Positions 21,476-29,483 of a stretch of 64,000 bases of DNA are shown here, piece after piece. The stretch is from the NCBI GenBank assembly GCA_026770025.1, contig JAMXDE010000004.1, positions 2,356,001-2,420,000 on the forward strand, written 5' to 3'. The DNA is from Craspedostauros australis. Taxonomy: Eukaryota > Bacillariophyta > Bacillariophyceae > Mastogloiales > Achnanthaceae. Below the pieces are notes generated by a model. It made no database searches, had not been told where the DNA came from, and was given only the letters and a program-made list of their open reading frames with translations. A program made the translations under genes and the position numbers. Each line of letters starts with the position of its first letter. Position 1 is the first letter of the stretch.

Positions 21476-22206
21476 TCTGAAGTTTGACGCGGTGATGATG
21501 AGAGGGAAATGCTGTTGTGCACAAACAGTTTGCCGCAACGAGGCCAACGTGCTTTGGTTGGGTGCAGCTGATTACCGTCAGTCGGCGACGACCTCCCTGT
21601 ATTCAATGCGCTGGATAGTACAGTATTATATTGTTATAATGCTTGTGTTGCAACGCCGAAGCAGGAAGTCCAGAGAAGTTGGATGTGTTTGTGCTGCTCG
21701 TGTTTGTGTTGGCGGAAGTGGAAGTGGAAGGATGGAGGCACTTCCGCCTTCCGCCGTCGTGTTTTTATTTCGCTGTTCCGACTTAGCCGCTTTGATCGTG
21801 ATTTCGGGTTCGTTGGTCGTGTCAACTCGTTCCACAAAGAACCAGAACGAAACAGAACATGACAGTCACGTCGTAGCATGAACAACAAATCAAGAGGCGC
21901 ATGCAAAACATGTATTGGATCAATCCATGAGAACGCTACAAGTCCATACTCCTTCAATCAGATGATGTTTCGGTCCACGCCAGGCCAAAGGCGCATGATC
22001 AAGACCACAGATTCATGGAATACATGTCGATACGCAACGACCAAACCAGCGTCCTAAGAATTGGCGCTATGAATGGTCTGCAGGACAATGCTGTGCGTCA
22101 AGACAACTCTGTTCTCAATAATGCCATTGGTATCAATTGTATCACCGTTGGGACTATATTGCATTATGAAGTAGAGTCCTCTGGGTGCGTCCTGTCATCA
22201 TCACTC
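21476..22206. other. Intergenic region between two minus-strand genes
   Basis: Promoter side of the RING gene and 3' side of the PSD-repeat gene. It contains an inverted repeat near 21712-21750 (GGCGGAAGTG...CACTTCCGCC) that could form a hairpin. No gene recognised. Confidence 0.5.
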
Positions 22207-25200
22207 TCAAGCAACGCTGCAGGCAGCTGCGTTCGGTCCGGGGCAATCTTCGGCTGCGTTGCTGACGGTGTATGTGAGTGTAAGATCTCCGCCACACATG
22301 TCTACCGCTACACACTGGGCGCATGCGTCGCCTTTGCTCAGATCACAAGCTCCCGATTTCACGACGAGGTCGTTCATTGCAACCGAATTAAAGGCGGCCA
22401 TGGCATTACACGCGCGTTCACCATTGCATGCATCCCTTTCGATGGTCAAGCTTCCTGCAGTCTTGCCGCTTGACCCATGCAGGAAATTGCAACTCAATTC
22501 ACCTTGGCATGCATTCTCTCCGATGAAGACATTCGCCACAACGGGCGATGTAGTGATGCTACCTTGGTTTTGACGGGAAGCCATGAAGGGGCAGGAATCT
22601 GCGTTGCCGCATCCTCCTTGCTCAATTCTGATATTGCCAAAGATATTCCGTCCGACTTTGATGCAGCTGGTTAGACCATGGCAGGCATCTGGTCCAATGA
22701 CTCTGTAACCAACCTCTGCATTGGGGTTCGGTGGGGAAACGAAAAAGCTACCGAGAGCGTCACATGAGTACCTTCCCGTGCAGCTCGTGATGATGATGGT
22801 GTCAGGGAATACAGTCGTGCAGGAGGAACTAGCCGTGCACGATCCATCAGTCACAGTCATCACACCAGAGGAAGGATTTGTGGTGCAACTAGTACCACCT
22901 GTGCAGCAATCAGTGCCGCATGCGGTCGTCACAGCAGGTCCACTCCCAGTGAAGAACCTCGTGCCTGCCATCACTGCCGTCAACAGCGCTTCCGTCACGC
23001 TCGAATCATTCTTGATCTTGTCGAAGCGTTTCTGCGCAACCTCCAATGACACAATGCCAGGTGTTGCATTCTCATTGCATCCGAAAATGCTCTTGATCAT
23101 CTTGCCCTTGTCACTGAGACTGTCGACTGTCGCGACAAAATCCGCGCAGGTCCCTGTTGCATCATCACAAAATACCTCACCAGAGATCATATGAAACGTC
23201 GACATGTCGTCACCCGGCGTCACGAGGCATCCAACTTGGAAGGATGCCGGGGTCACAGTTGGCTTCGATGTGTCTGTGGGAACGGAACTGGGAGCATCAG
23301 ACGGCTTGTCAGATGGTAAAACAGAGGGCATATCAGATGGTATATCAGATGGCACCTCTGACGACGGGAGGCTTGATGGTGCATCCGACGGCGTCCCCGA
23401 CGGTAAATCAGATGGGATATCTGACGGAACATTGGAGGGAGATCCTGACGGCAATTCAGAAGGCGTCTCGGACGGAAAGGTCGAAGGTAAGCTCGATGGA
23501 AATCCCGACGGAAGGTCAGATGGAAATTCTGACGGCAGATCTGACGGCAGCGCTGATGGCAACGCTGACGGCCTCTCGGACGGGGCCTCTGACGGTAGAA
23601 GTGAGGGCACATCCGACGGCAGACCCGACGGGAGCTCCGACGGCAGACTAGACGGCAGATCGGAGGGCAGGTCAGAAGGCAAGGTGGATGGCATCCCGGA
23701 CGGTAGATCTGATGGGGACTCCGACGGAAGGCCGGAAGGTAAATCTGAAGGCAGACTTGACGGCAGCTCGGATGGCAGGCTTGACGGCGAGTCCGAAGGT
23801 ATCTCAGATGGGAGGTCCGAGGGCAGACTCGATGGAAGCTCCGACGGCAGGACTGACGGCATTCCGGATGGAATATCTGAAGGCAGTTTGGATGGAAGCT
23901 CCGACGGCAGACTAGATGGCATCTTGGACGGCAGACTGGATGGCAAGTCCGACGGCAGACTTGATGGGAGAGTTGAAGGTAAGTCTGACGGAATCTCGGA
24001 CGGCAACGCTGATGGAACCTCGGACGGCAAATCCGACGGCAGACTCGACGGCAGTTCTGACGGTAAACCGGATGGCAAACTGGACGGCAGATCAGAGGGT
24101 AGGTCTGATGGCAGACTCGACGGCAGGTCTGATGGTAAACCGGATGGCAGATCCGATGGTAGCTCAGACGGCAGGCCCGATGGTAGATCCGAGGGCATCT
24201 CTGATGGTGATCCAGACGGCAGACTTGATGGCAGACTAGATGGCAGGCTCGATGGTAGATCCGACGGTAGACTCGACGGAAGTTCTGACGGTAAACCGGA
24301 TGGAAGACTGGACGGGAGCTCAGACGGCAGTCTCGATGGTAGATCCGAGGGCAGATCGGACGGAAGACCAGATGGTAGCTCAGACGGCAGACTAGATGGC
24401 AGTTCTGACGGTAAACCGGATGGCAGACTGGAAGGCAGATCAGAGGGAAGATCAGACGGTAGACTGGACGGCATCTCGGACGGCAGGTCCGATGGTAGGT
24501 CTGACGGTAGACTCGATGGCATCTCGGACGGCAGGTGTGACGGTTGATCAGAGGGCAGACTTGATGGTAGGTCTGACGGCATCTCGGACGGCAGATCCGA
24601 CGGTAAGTCTGATGGTATCTCAGATGGGAGGTCCGATGGCCCACTGGACGGTAGAGCAGATGGTAGATCCGACGGCATCTCGGACGGGACCTCAGACGGC
24701 ATCTTCGACGGAAGATCCGATGGAACGTCAGTCGGTGACTCCGATGGTAGATCCGACGGTAGACTGGACGGCATTGCAGATGGAAGGCTCGACGGATCCT
24801 GAGAGGGCGCTTCGGAAGGCAACGAACTTGGACCTTGAGACGGGACCTCGGACGGAACCTGGCTTGGATTGGATGATGCAAGGGGTGTGGGGAAAGGAGT
24901 CGGAGAGAATGTGGGACAATCTGTTGGAAGCGTAGCCTTGCCCACGCAAAAATCATCCACCCTCTCGCCTGTTGGACTGCCGTCGCTTCGCTTCGGACAC
25001 GCTCCAGCTATGTCTGCGTTCGCGATGAGATACACCGCATCGAAGCTACATTCTGACTGTGTCATGCATCCAGCGCAGCTGTCGACACTCGAGCATCCAC
25101 CAGCAGGTACGACAATATCCGTCCTCATCGTGTTGCTGAAGCCCAGCTCCTCGCATGATCCGCGACGAGCACACCCACGCTCGCCGATTATCAGGCTTCC

Positions 25201-26460
25201 TGTGTTCTTGCCTCCGAAGACACGGTTGATGGTCGAATGAGCATCCTTGCAGGCGCCGGCACCAACGCAGGCATTCGGACCGATATTGATGTGACTTTGG
25301 ATGCGAATGGGGGACGGTCCTTGTGCTATGCGGCGGCCCGCAGAGTTGCACGCGTTCGACCCCAAGCATGCGCCATTCTGGACGACCACATCTCCGTATG
25401 AGCGATATCCCACTCCTTCGCAAGAGCGCGAGCTGGTGCACGCTATTTCGCCAATGAAGGTGACTCCTGTGATGACGGGATCGGCATCGTTCTGGTTCAT
25501 GGACTCGCAAGCACTCACGCCAGTGCACGAAGACTCAAGGATGAGGGGATTGGGTCCCATGTCCTTGCATGCGTTGTCGCCAGTGCATGCGGTGAGAGCC
25601 ACGGTCATGAATGGCTGAGATGGCTGCGATGGAGAGGAGAGGGCGGCCAGGGTGCATCCTGATGTTCCTTGGCAGCATGTATCGAGGATAGGCGGTGTCT
25701 GCGTCATCCCGATGGCTCTGCACGCTTCCTTGATTTGGTCCGGCCGTTCTGTAATGAGGGCCGTTCCGACATCGGCCAACAGCGTGAGTTGATCAGCGAG
25801 CTCTACGTTCATGGCGTATCTGTTGAAGAGCTTGCGTGCCGCTCCTTCTCCCAGATTGCCTGCGCATGCGAAGTAGTTCTGCAGGTCGGCAGATCTCCTG
25901 ACGGCGGTCACGGCTGTGCGGCATGATTCCTTGGTGGCATCACACATGATGAGTTTGATGCGGCTTTCATCGGGAGTGAGGACAGTGGCACCGTCTGATC
26001 TGCACATGACGAATATTAACGAATCAAAGTCGAACGGAGCGGCGGATGGGTTGGAAGTCGGCGGGGAGGTGGGAGAAGATGACGCGGTGTGCGTGGGAGG
26101 GCTGGTAGGCATATGTGTGGGTATATGTGTGGGCATTTGGGTCGGCATGGCCGTGGGCAAAGGAGGCGGGTTGAAGATGGCAGTCTTGGGTGCCTTTGTG
26201 ATGACGATCGGTGGGATGGCGATCGGTGGGATGGTCGTCTTTGATGTCTTTCCGCCACCACTGCCTGGAGTGGGAGCGGGATCGGGATTGAGATTGCCGA
26301 AGACTGCCGTCTTGAGTGCACGGGTGCCTTGCATCGTGTCATACGACTCTGTTGGATCCATGGGCTGGATGCGCTTTCCTTCGCCCAGTTTGGCTTCGGT
26401 CGTCGCAAAGGAGGCGAAGAGGACAAGGGTCGCAGCGATGACTGAATTGAATTTGATCAT
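22207..26460 (-). CDS. Secreted PSD-repeat protein with two Cys-rich modules
   Basis: Encodes 1417 aa from the ATG at 26460. Residues 1-23 are a signal peptide (MIKFNSVIAATLVLFASFAT). A short Pro/Thr/Met-rich stretch (PTQMPTHIPTHMPT) follows. Module 1, about residues 150-505, has regularly spaced Cys pairs of the form ACxxxxxC (ACTGDNACKDMG, SCTGVSACESMN, GERGCARRGSCEELG). Residues about 530-1060 are some 130 tetrapeptides of the PSDL/PSSL/PSEx type, coded by a 12-bp period. Module 2, about 1065-1417, repeats the Cys pattern of module 1 (ACQGELSCNFL, ACNGERACNAM). There is no membrane anchor at the C-terminus. Proteins with PS-rich spacers are common on diatom surfaces; the Ser/Pro tract is a probable site of heavy O-glycosylation. 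A wall, mucilage or adhesion role is an inference. Confidence 0.82.
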   Translation of the reverse strand: MIKFNSVIAATLVLFASFATTEAKLGEGKRIQPMDPTESYDTMQGTRALKTAVFGNLNPDPAPTPGSGGGKTSKTTIPPIAIPPIVITKAPKTAIFNPPPLPTAMPTQMPTHIPTHMPTSPPTHTASSSPTSPPTSNPSAAPFDFDSLIFVMCRSDGATVLTPDESRIKLIMCDATKESCRTAVTAVRRSADLQNYFACAGNLGEGAARKLFNRYAMNVELADQLTLLADVGTALITERPDQIKEACRAIGMTQTPPILDTCCQGTSGCTLAALSSPSQPSQPFMTVALTACTGDNACKDMGPNPLILESSCTGVSACESMNQNDADPVITGVTFIGEIACTSSRSCEGVGYRSYGDVVVQNGACLGSNACNSAGRRIAQGPSPIRIQSHINIGPNACVGAGACKDAHSTINRVFGGKNTGSLIIGERGCARRGSCEELGFSNTMRTDIVVPAGGCSSVDSCAGCMTQSECSFDAVYLIANADIAGACPKRSDGSPTGERVDDFCVGKATLPTDCPTFSPTPFPTPLASSNPSQVPSEVPSQGPSSLPSEAPSQDPSSLPSAMPSSLPSDLPSESPTDVPSDLPSKMPSEVPSEMPSDLPSALPSSGPSDLPSEIPSDLPSDLPSEMPSDLPSSLPSDQPSHLPSEMPSSLPSDLPSDLPSEMPSSLPSDLPSDLPSSLPSGLPSELPSSLPSELPSGLPSDLPSDLPSRLPSELPSSLPSGLPSELPSSLPSDLPSSLPSSLPSSLPSGSPSEMPSDLPSGLPSELPSDLPSGLPSDLPSSLPSDLPSDLPSSLPSGLPSELPSSLPSDLPSEVPSALPSEIPSDLPSTLPSSLPSDLPSSLPSKMPSSLPSELPSKLPSDIPSGMPSVLPSELPSSLPSDLPSEIPSDSPSSLPSELPSSLPSDLPSGLPSESPSDLPSGMPSTLPSDLPSDLPSSLPSELPSGLPSDVPSLLPSEAPSERPSALPSALPSDLPSEFPSDLPSGFPSSLPSTFPSETPSELPSGSPSNVPSDIPSDLPSGTPSDAPSSLPSSEVPSDIPSDMPSVLPSDKPSDAPSSVPTDTSKPTVTPASFQVGCLVTPGDDMSTFHMISGEVFCDDATGTCADFVATVDSLSDKGKMIKSIFGCNENATPGIVSLEVAQKRFDKIKNDSSVTEALLTAVMAGTRFFTGSGPAVTTACGTDCCTGGTSCTTNPSSGVMTVTDGSCTASSSCTTVFPDTIIITSCTGRYSCDALGSFFVSPPNPNAEVGYRVIGPDACHGLTSCIKVGRNIFGNIRIEQGGCGNADSCPFMASRQNQGSITTSPVVANVFIGENACQGELSCNFLHGSSGKTAGSLTIERDACNGERACNAMAAFNSVAMNDLVVKSGACDLSKGDACAQCVAVDMCGGDLTLTYTVSNAAEDCPGPNAAACSVA
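23285..24870 (-). repeat. 12-bp periodic coding repeat (PSxx tetrapeptides)
   Basis: About 1.59 kb of degenerate 12-bp units inside the secreted PSD-repeat gene. Third codon positions vary widely while Pro and Ser are fixed at positions 1 and 2 of each tetrapeptide, so selection on the protein pattern is likely. The antisense frame stays open (DGRSDG pattern) only because of this periodicity. Confidence 0.9.
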
Positions 26461-27796
26461 TGTTGGTGTTGTACTTGTGGTATGGTATGGTATGGTATGG
26501 TATGGTACGGTACGGTATGGTATGGTATGGTATGGTACGGTACGGTATGGTATGGTATGGTATGGTATGGTACGGTACGGTATGGTATGGTATGGTACGG
26601 TACGGTATGGTATGGTATGGTATGGTATGGTATGGTATGGTATGGTATGGTATGGTATGGTATGGTATGGTAGGGTATGGTAGGGTATGGTAGGGTATGG
26701 TAGGGTATGGTAGGGTATGGTATGGTAGGGTATGGTAGGGTATGGTAGGGTATGGTAGGGTATGGTAGGGTATGGTATAGGTTTCGCGATGTGCCTCTTT
26801 CGTCTTGTCCTCCGCTCGCGTGAGATGGAAGGTCCTGCAACAAAAGATCTCTTGGGGATGACAGAGCGATGGAATGGTGCACTTGGTTGCGGTTGGTACT
26901 CTCGCTGTTTTGTTGCTTGTTTTTATGCTTGCCTTGTTGGCTGATTGGCCGGTTGGATTGTGGGCCTGTCGAAATAGTGAGAAGAACCACAACGGCAACC
27001 GCGGCATTGTTTGTGCGAGAGACACTGTGGTGTCATCGCCCCTTCGAATCGGTGAACAAACCTCGGTTGATGCGGATGTGATATGATGTGATGTGATGTG
27101 ATGGCTGGAGGAAACAACTCGCCAAATTCAAGCGGGGGTCGGTGACTGCCGATGACCGTCCAACTATTATCCTTGCACTCGTGCATGTACGAGCTAAGTA
27201 CCATGCCTCCTGCTCTGCGTGCTTCGATTGCTGTCGTGGTCACAATTCTTGGTTTGGCTCGATGGAAGTGTGCGTTGTTTCTCTCTGTACGTCTCTTCGT
27301 ACTGGTTAGCGCCAATTGGCATATCGTTCCGCTCGCTGGTGCAATAGAAGATGTTCGCCAGTTCGTGAGATGTGTGAACCGGTTGAGATTATGTGCGAGC
27401 GGCGAAACGGAAAGCGCTAACCAGCGGATGTCGCAAAACACTCGCATTTGCCGAACATTTGATTTCGCAAACCAAAGGAGCCATTAACCGTTGAGATCTT
27501 CAAACAACCAGCAACAGGACCCAGGACCAAACCACAGAGGCGAGCTGAACGGGATCGCACCAGATACTCTACTCTAGAGGTCGTACTTTACTTTACTATA
27601 CGTGTACTCTACTTGAACGTCTTCCATCGACAACGCAACACTCCAACGGATACTGTAAATTGCCCGGCAATGAACCAACAACGCAAAAGTTGCTCTTTGC
27701 GACTACAAGGATGACATAGAGCGGAGTATCATTCTCATCGTTTACGCTGCTCCGCATCATTGTGAGCCATTCCCAGCCATCATGTACCAGCCGTTA
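26461..27796. other. Promoter side of the PSD-repeat gene
   Basis: Apart from the pentamer array listed separately, I see no gene between the PSD-repeat start and the GPI8 stop. A GATGTGATGT run lies at about 27075-27105. Frames crossing the array are repeat translations (YHTIP) and not genes. Confidence 0.5.
26481..26780. repeat. 60-unit pentanucleotide array (TATGG/TACGG/TAGGG)
   Basis: Sixty consecutive 5-bp units begin 20 bp upstream of the PSD-repeat gene start. Three zones are visible. Proximally, groups of 3-5 TATGG alternate with pairs of TACGG. In the middle is a pure TATGG run. Distally, TAGGG alternates with TATGG. The last unit is TATAG. On the transcribed strand the units (CCATA, CCGTA, CCCTA) contain no ATG and no stop codon, so the array could lie in the 5' leader without upstream starts. 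Confidence 0.95.
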
Positions 27797-28933
27797 TCAC
27801 CTTGCTATTTGCACCGACGCATCATTCGCAGCAGATATCCATTGCATGTGGAAGTCGCTGCCTCGGTCCGCTTCGATGGACGTGTCATCATTGCTCCCAA
27901 AGAAATCCGCGAATCGCAACGTATCGACCTTGCGTTCGCTAAACTCTTGCTTCACACCGATGTGCGCACCCAACCTCGATCGGCTGCATCGTGATGGATC
28001 CGCGGACCAACCGAACGGTCGCAGCATCACATCCTCCACCGTCGCATCGTCGTTGGTGCCGTGATGCCTCTTCTTGTACTGCTGCGTGAATCCGTACGTG
28101 TACCGTTCGATGACGCTGAGTCCCAGGTTCGAATCGGAATGATGGGCATACGCATTCTCATCACGCAACGAGGAACCGATCGTGATGACGTTGGGCGTGT
28201 CGATGTGATCGGCTAACGTGAATGCCTGACACGTGTCGGCCACGAAGAGCAGGTTTCGATAACGGCCGCGTTGGTGCATCTGATCGAAGGCTCGTTTGAA
28301 GTCCAGCGACGTGATTTCCTCCTCATCTTGGAATTTGAAGAATTGATCGCCGCCGTGACCTGTGACATAGACGAGGACGTTGCTTTGCGAGTTGGAACGT
28401 AGGACGTTGCTTCTGTCGCCGCTGCTGTTGGGAGTTGCGGTGGTAGTGCTGGACTGTCCTTCTTCGATGCCGAGCAGAACGTTGAGAAAGTTCTGGACGG
28501 TGACATCCGCGCCACGATAATGGACGAAGGTCGTTGCATTGTACAATGTCGATTCAGCATCGGCACCATGGACGTACATGCCGTTCTTGTACTTGTTGCG
28601 TGGGTTGGTGGGGAATTCGTCAGCCATCATGAGAGTGATGTGGTCATGAGGGACGCCGTTGTTTCGCAGCAGATCCACGATGGCCAGAGCGTTGTTGGCG
28701 TGACGATAGTTGAACCAATACCGCGACGATGATACGACCACCGCATGTATGTTAGGTGTTGCCGATGCTTCATCGTGTCTGTGTTGCGGTGTTGTTGATG
28801 TTGCTGCCACTGCATGCATTGGCACCAAGCCGCATGTTGAGATGTAGATGGGCGCAACGACCGTGAGCAACAGCAGCAGCTGATGGATCTTTGCCACCAT
28901 CAACAATCGACTCTTCATCCTTGCTGATGGCAT
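27797..28933 (-). CDS. GPI8: GPI transamidase catalytic subunit GPI8/PIG-K
   Basis: Encodes 378 aa. GPI8 is the C13-family cysteine protease subunit of the ER complex that cleaves a C-terminal signal and attaches a GPI anchor. A signal peptide follows the start (MKSRLLMVAKIHQLLLLLTV). The mature part begins HAVVVSSSRYWFNYRHANNA. The catalytic His lies in YVTGHGGDQFFKF (His193 with the start at 28933) and the catalytic Cys in FVADTCQAF (Cys235). The 42-residue spacing equals that of the human enzyme as I recall it (His164/Cys206). A family segment (NVITIGSSLRDENAYAHHSD) is also present. A start at 28918 is equally good; the frame is open upstream to 29308, but only at a GTG. There is no C-terminal membrane helix, unlike human PIG-K. 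A Thr/Ser/Asn-rich insert interrupts the region before the catalytic His. Confidence 0.93.
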   Translation of the reverse strand: MPSARMKSRLLMVAKIHQLLLLLTVVAPIYISTCGLVPMHAVAATSTTPQHRHDEASATPNIHAVVVSSSRYWFNYRHANNALAIVDLLRNNGVPHDHITLMMADEFPTNPRNKYKNGMYVHGADAESTLYNATTFVHYRGADVTVQNFLNVLLGIEEGQSSTTTATPNSSGDRSNVLRSNSQSNVLVYVTGHGGDQFFKFQDEEEITSLDFKRAFDQMHQRGRYRNLLFVADTCQAFTLADHIDTPNVITIGSSLRDENAYAHHSDSNLGLSVIERYTYGFTQQYKKRHHGTNDDATVEDVMLRPFGWSADPSRCSRSRLGAHIGVKQEFSERKVDTLRFADFFGSNDDTSIEADRGSDFHMQWISAANDASVQIAR

Positions 28934-29483
28934 TGATGGCAGTGGTGGCAGTGGCGGCAGTGGTGGTGCTGCTTCTGTCGATGCCGGCACCAATCCACGC
29001 GATGTGATGTGATGTGATGTGTTGGTGTTGCTCATTTGTGCAGCGACCATCTGCGATGAAATCAAGACTGTTGTGTCGCTGTCTGTTTGCTCAACACGCC
29101 ACAGAACCTCATGTCGTGTTTTGTGTCGCGTTGAGCAACATGGAAGAATCTTCACACGCTTTCTGTTGTTACTGGTGTGGCCATGACAATAGCACACCGA
29201 CCAATCCATGTACAACTTCCTTTGCCGTACGCGTTCGACCATGGCAGGTTGTATCATACGTGCACACGACGGCTCTGGCCAACCGACATCAAACATGCTC
29301 AACAGCACTCTACTCTCTCAACACAATAATGCACACGACACTGGAGTATTCTCTTGTGTGACATAAAATGTATGATGCGAATGTTGGACATCGCCGCTGC
29401 TGGACAGTTACTCAGCTTTCTCGGAGCAACAGTAGCCTGCGCAGCGATATTCCCAATCTCGGTCTGCGCCTTGCCGTTGTCCC
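28934..29483. other. Intergenic region upstream of GPI8
   Basis: About 550 bp between GPI8 and the 3' end of the cyclase-phosphodiesterase gene, both on the minus strand. A GATGT run (about 29000-29020) and GGCAGTGGTGGCAGT repeats lie just before the GPI8 start. No further gene recognised. Confidence 0.5.

Noticed and set aside
23204-24547. A 447-codon plus-strand frame reading DGRSDG-type repeats
   Set aside because: It is the exact antisense of the PSxx repeat; the 12-bp period keeps all codons open. The minus-strand frame has a signal peptide and Cys modules.
26641-26780. TAGGG units resembling telomere repeats
   Set aside because: The unit is 5 bp, alternates with TATGG and lies inside a gene-containing region; no TTAGGG run is present.
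26339-27025. Frames coding YHTIPYHTLPYP or WYGMVWYG on either strand
   Set aside because: These are translations of the pentamer array; every frame is open because the unit has no stop.
28110-28140. GGTTCGAATC resembling a tRNA T-arm
   Set aside because: It lies inside the GPI8 coding sequence and no cloverleaf can be built around it.
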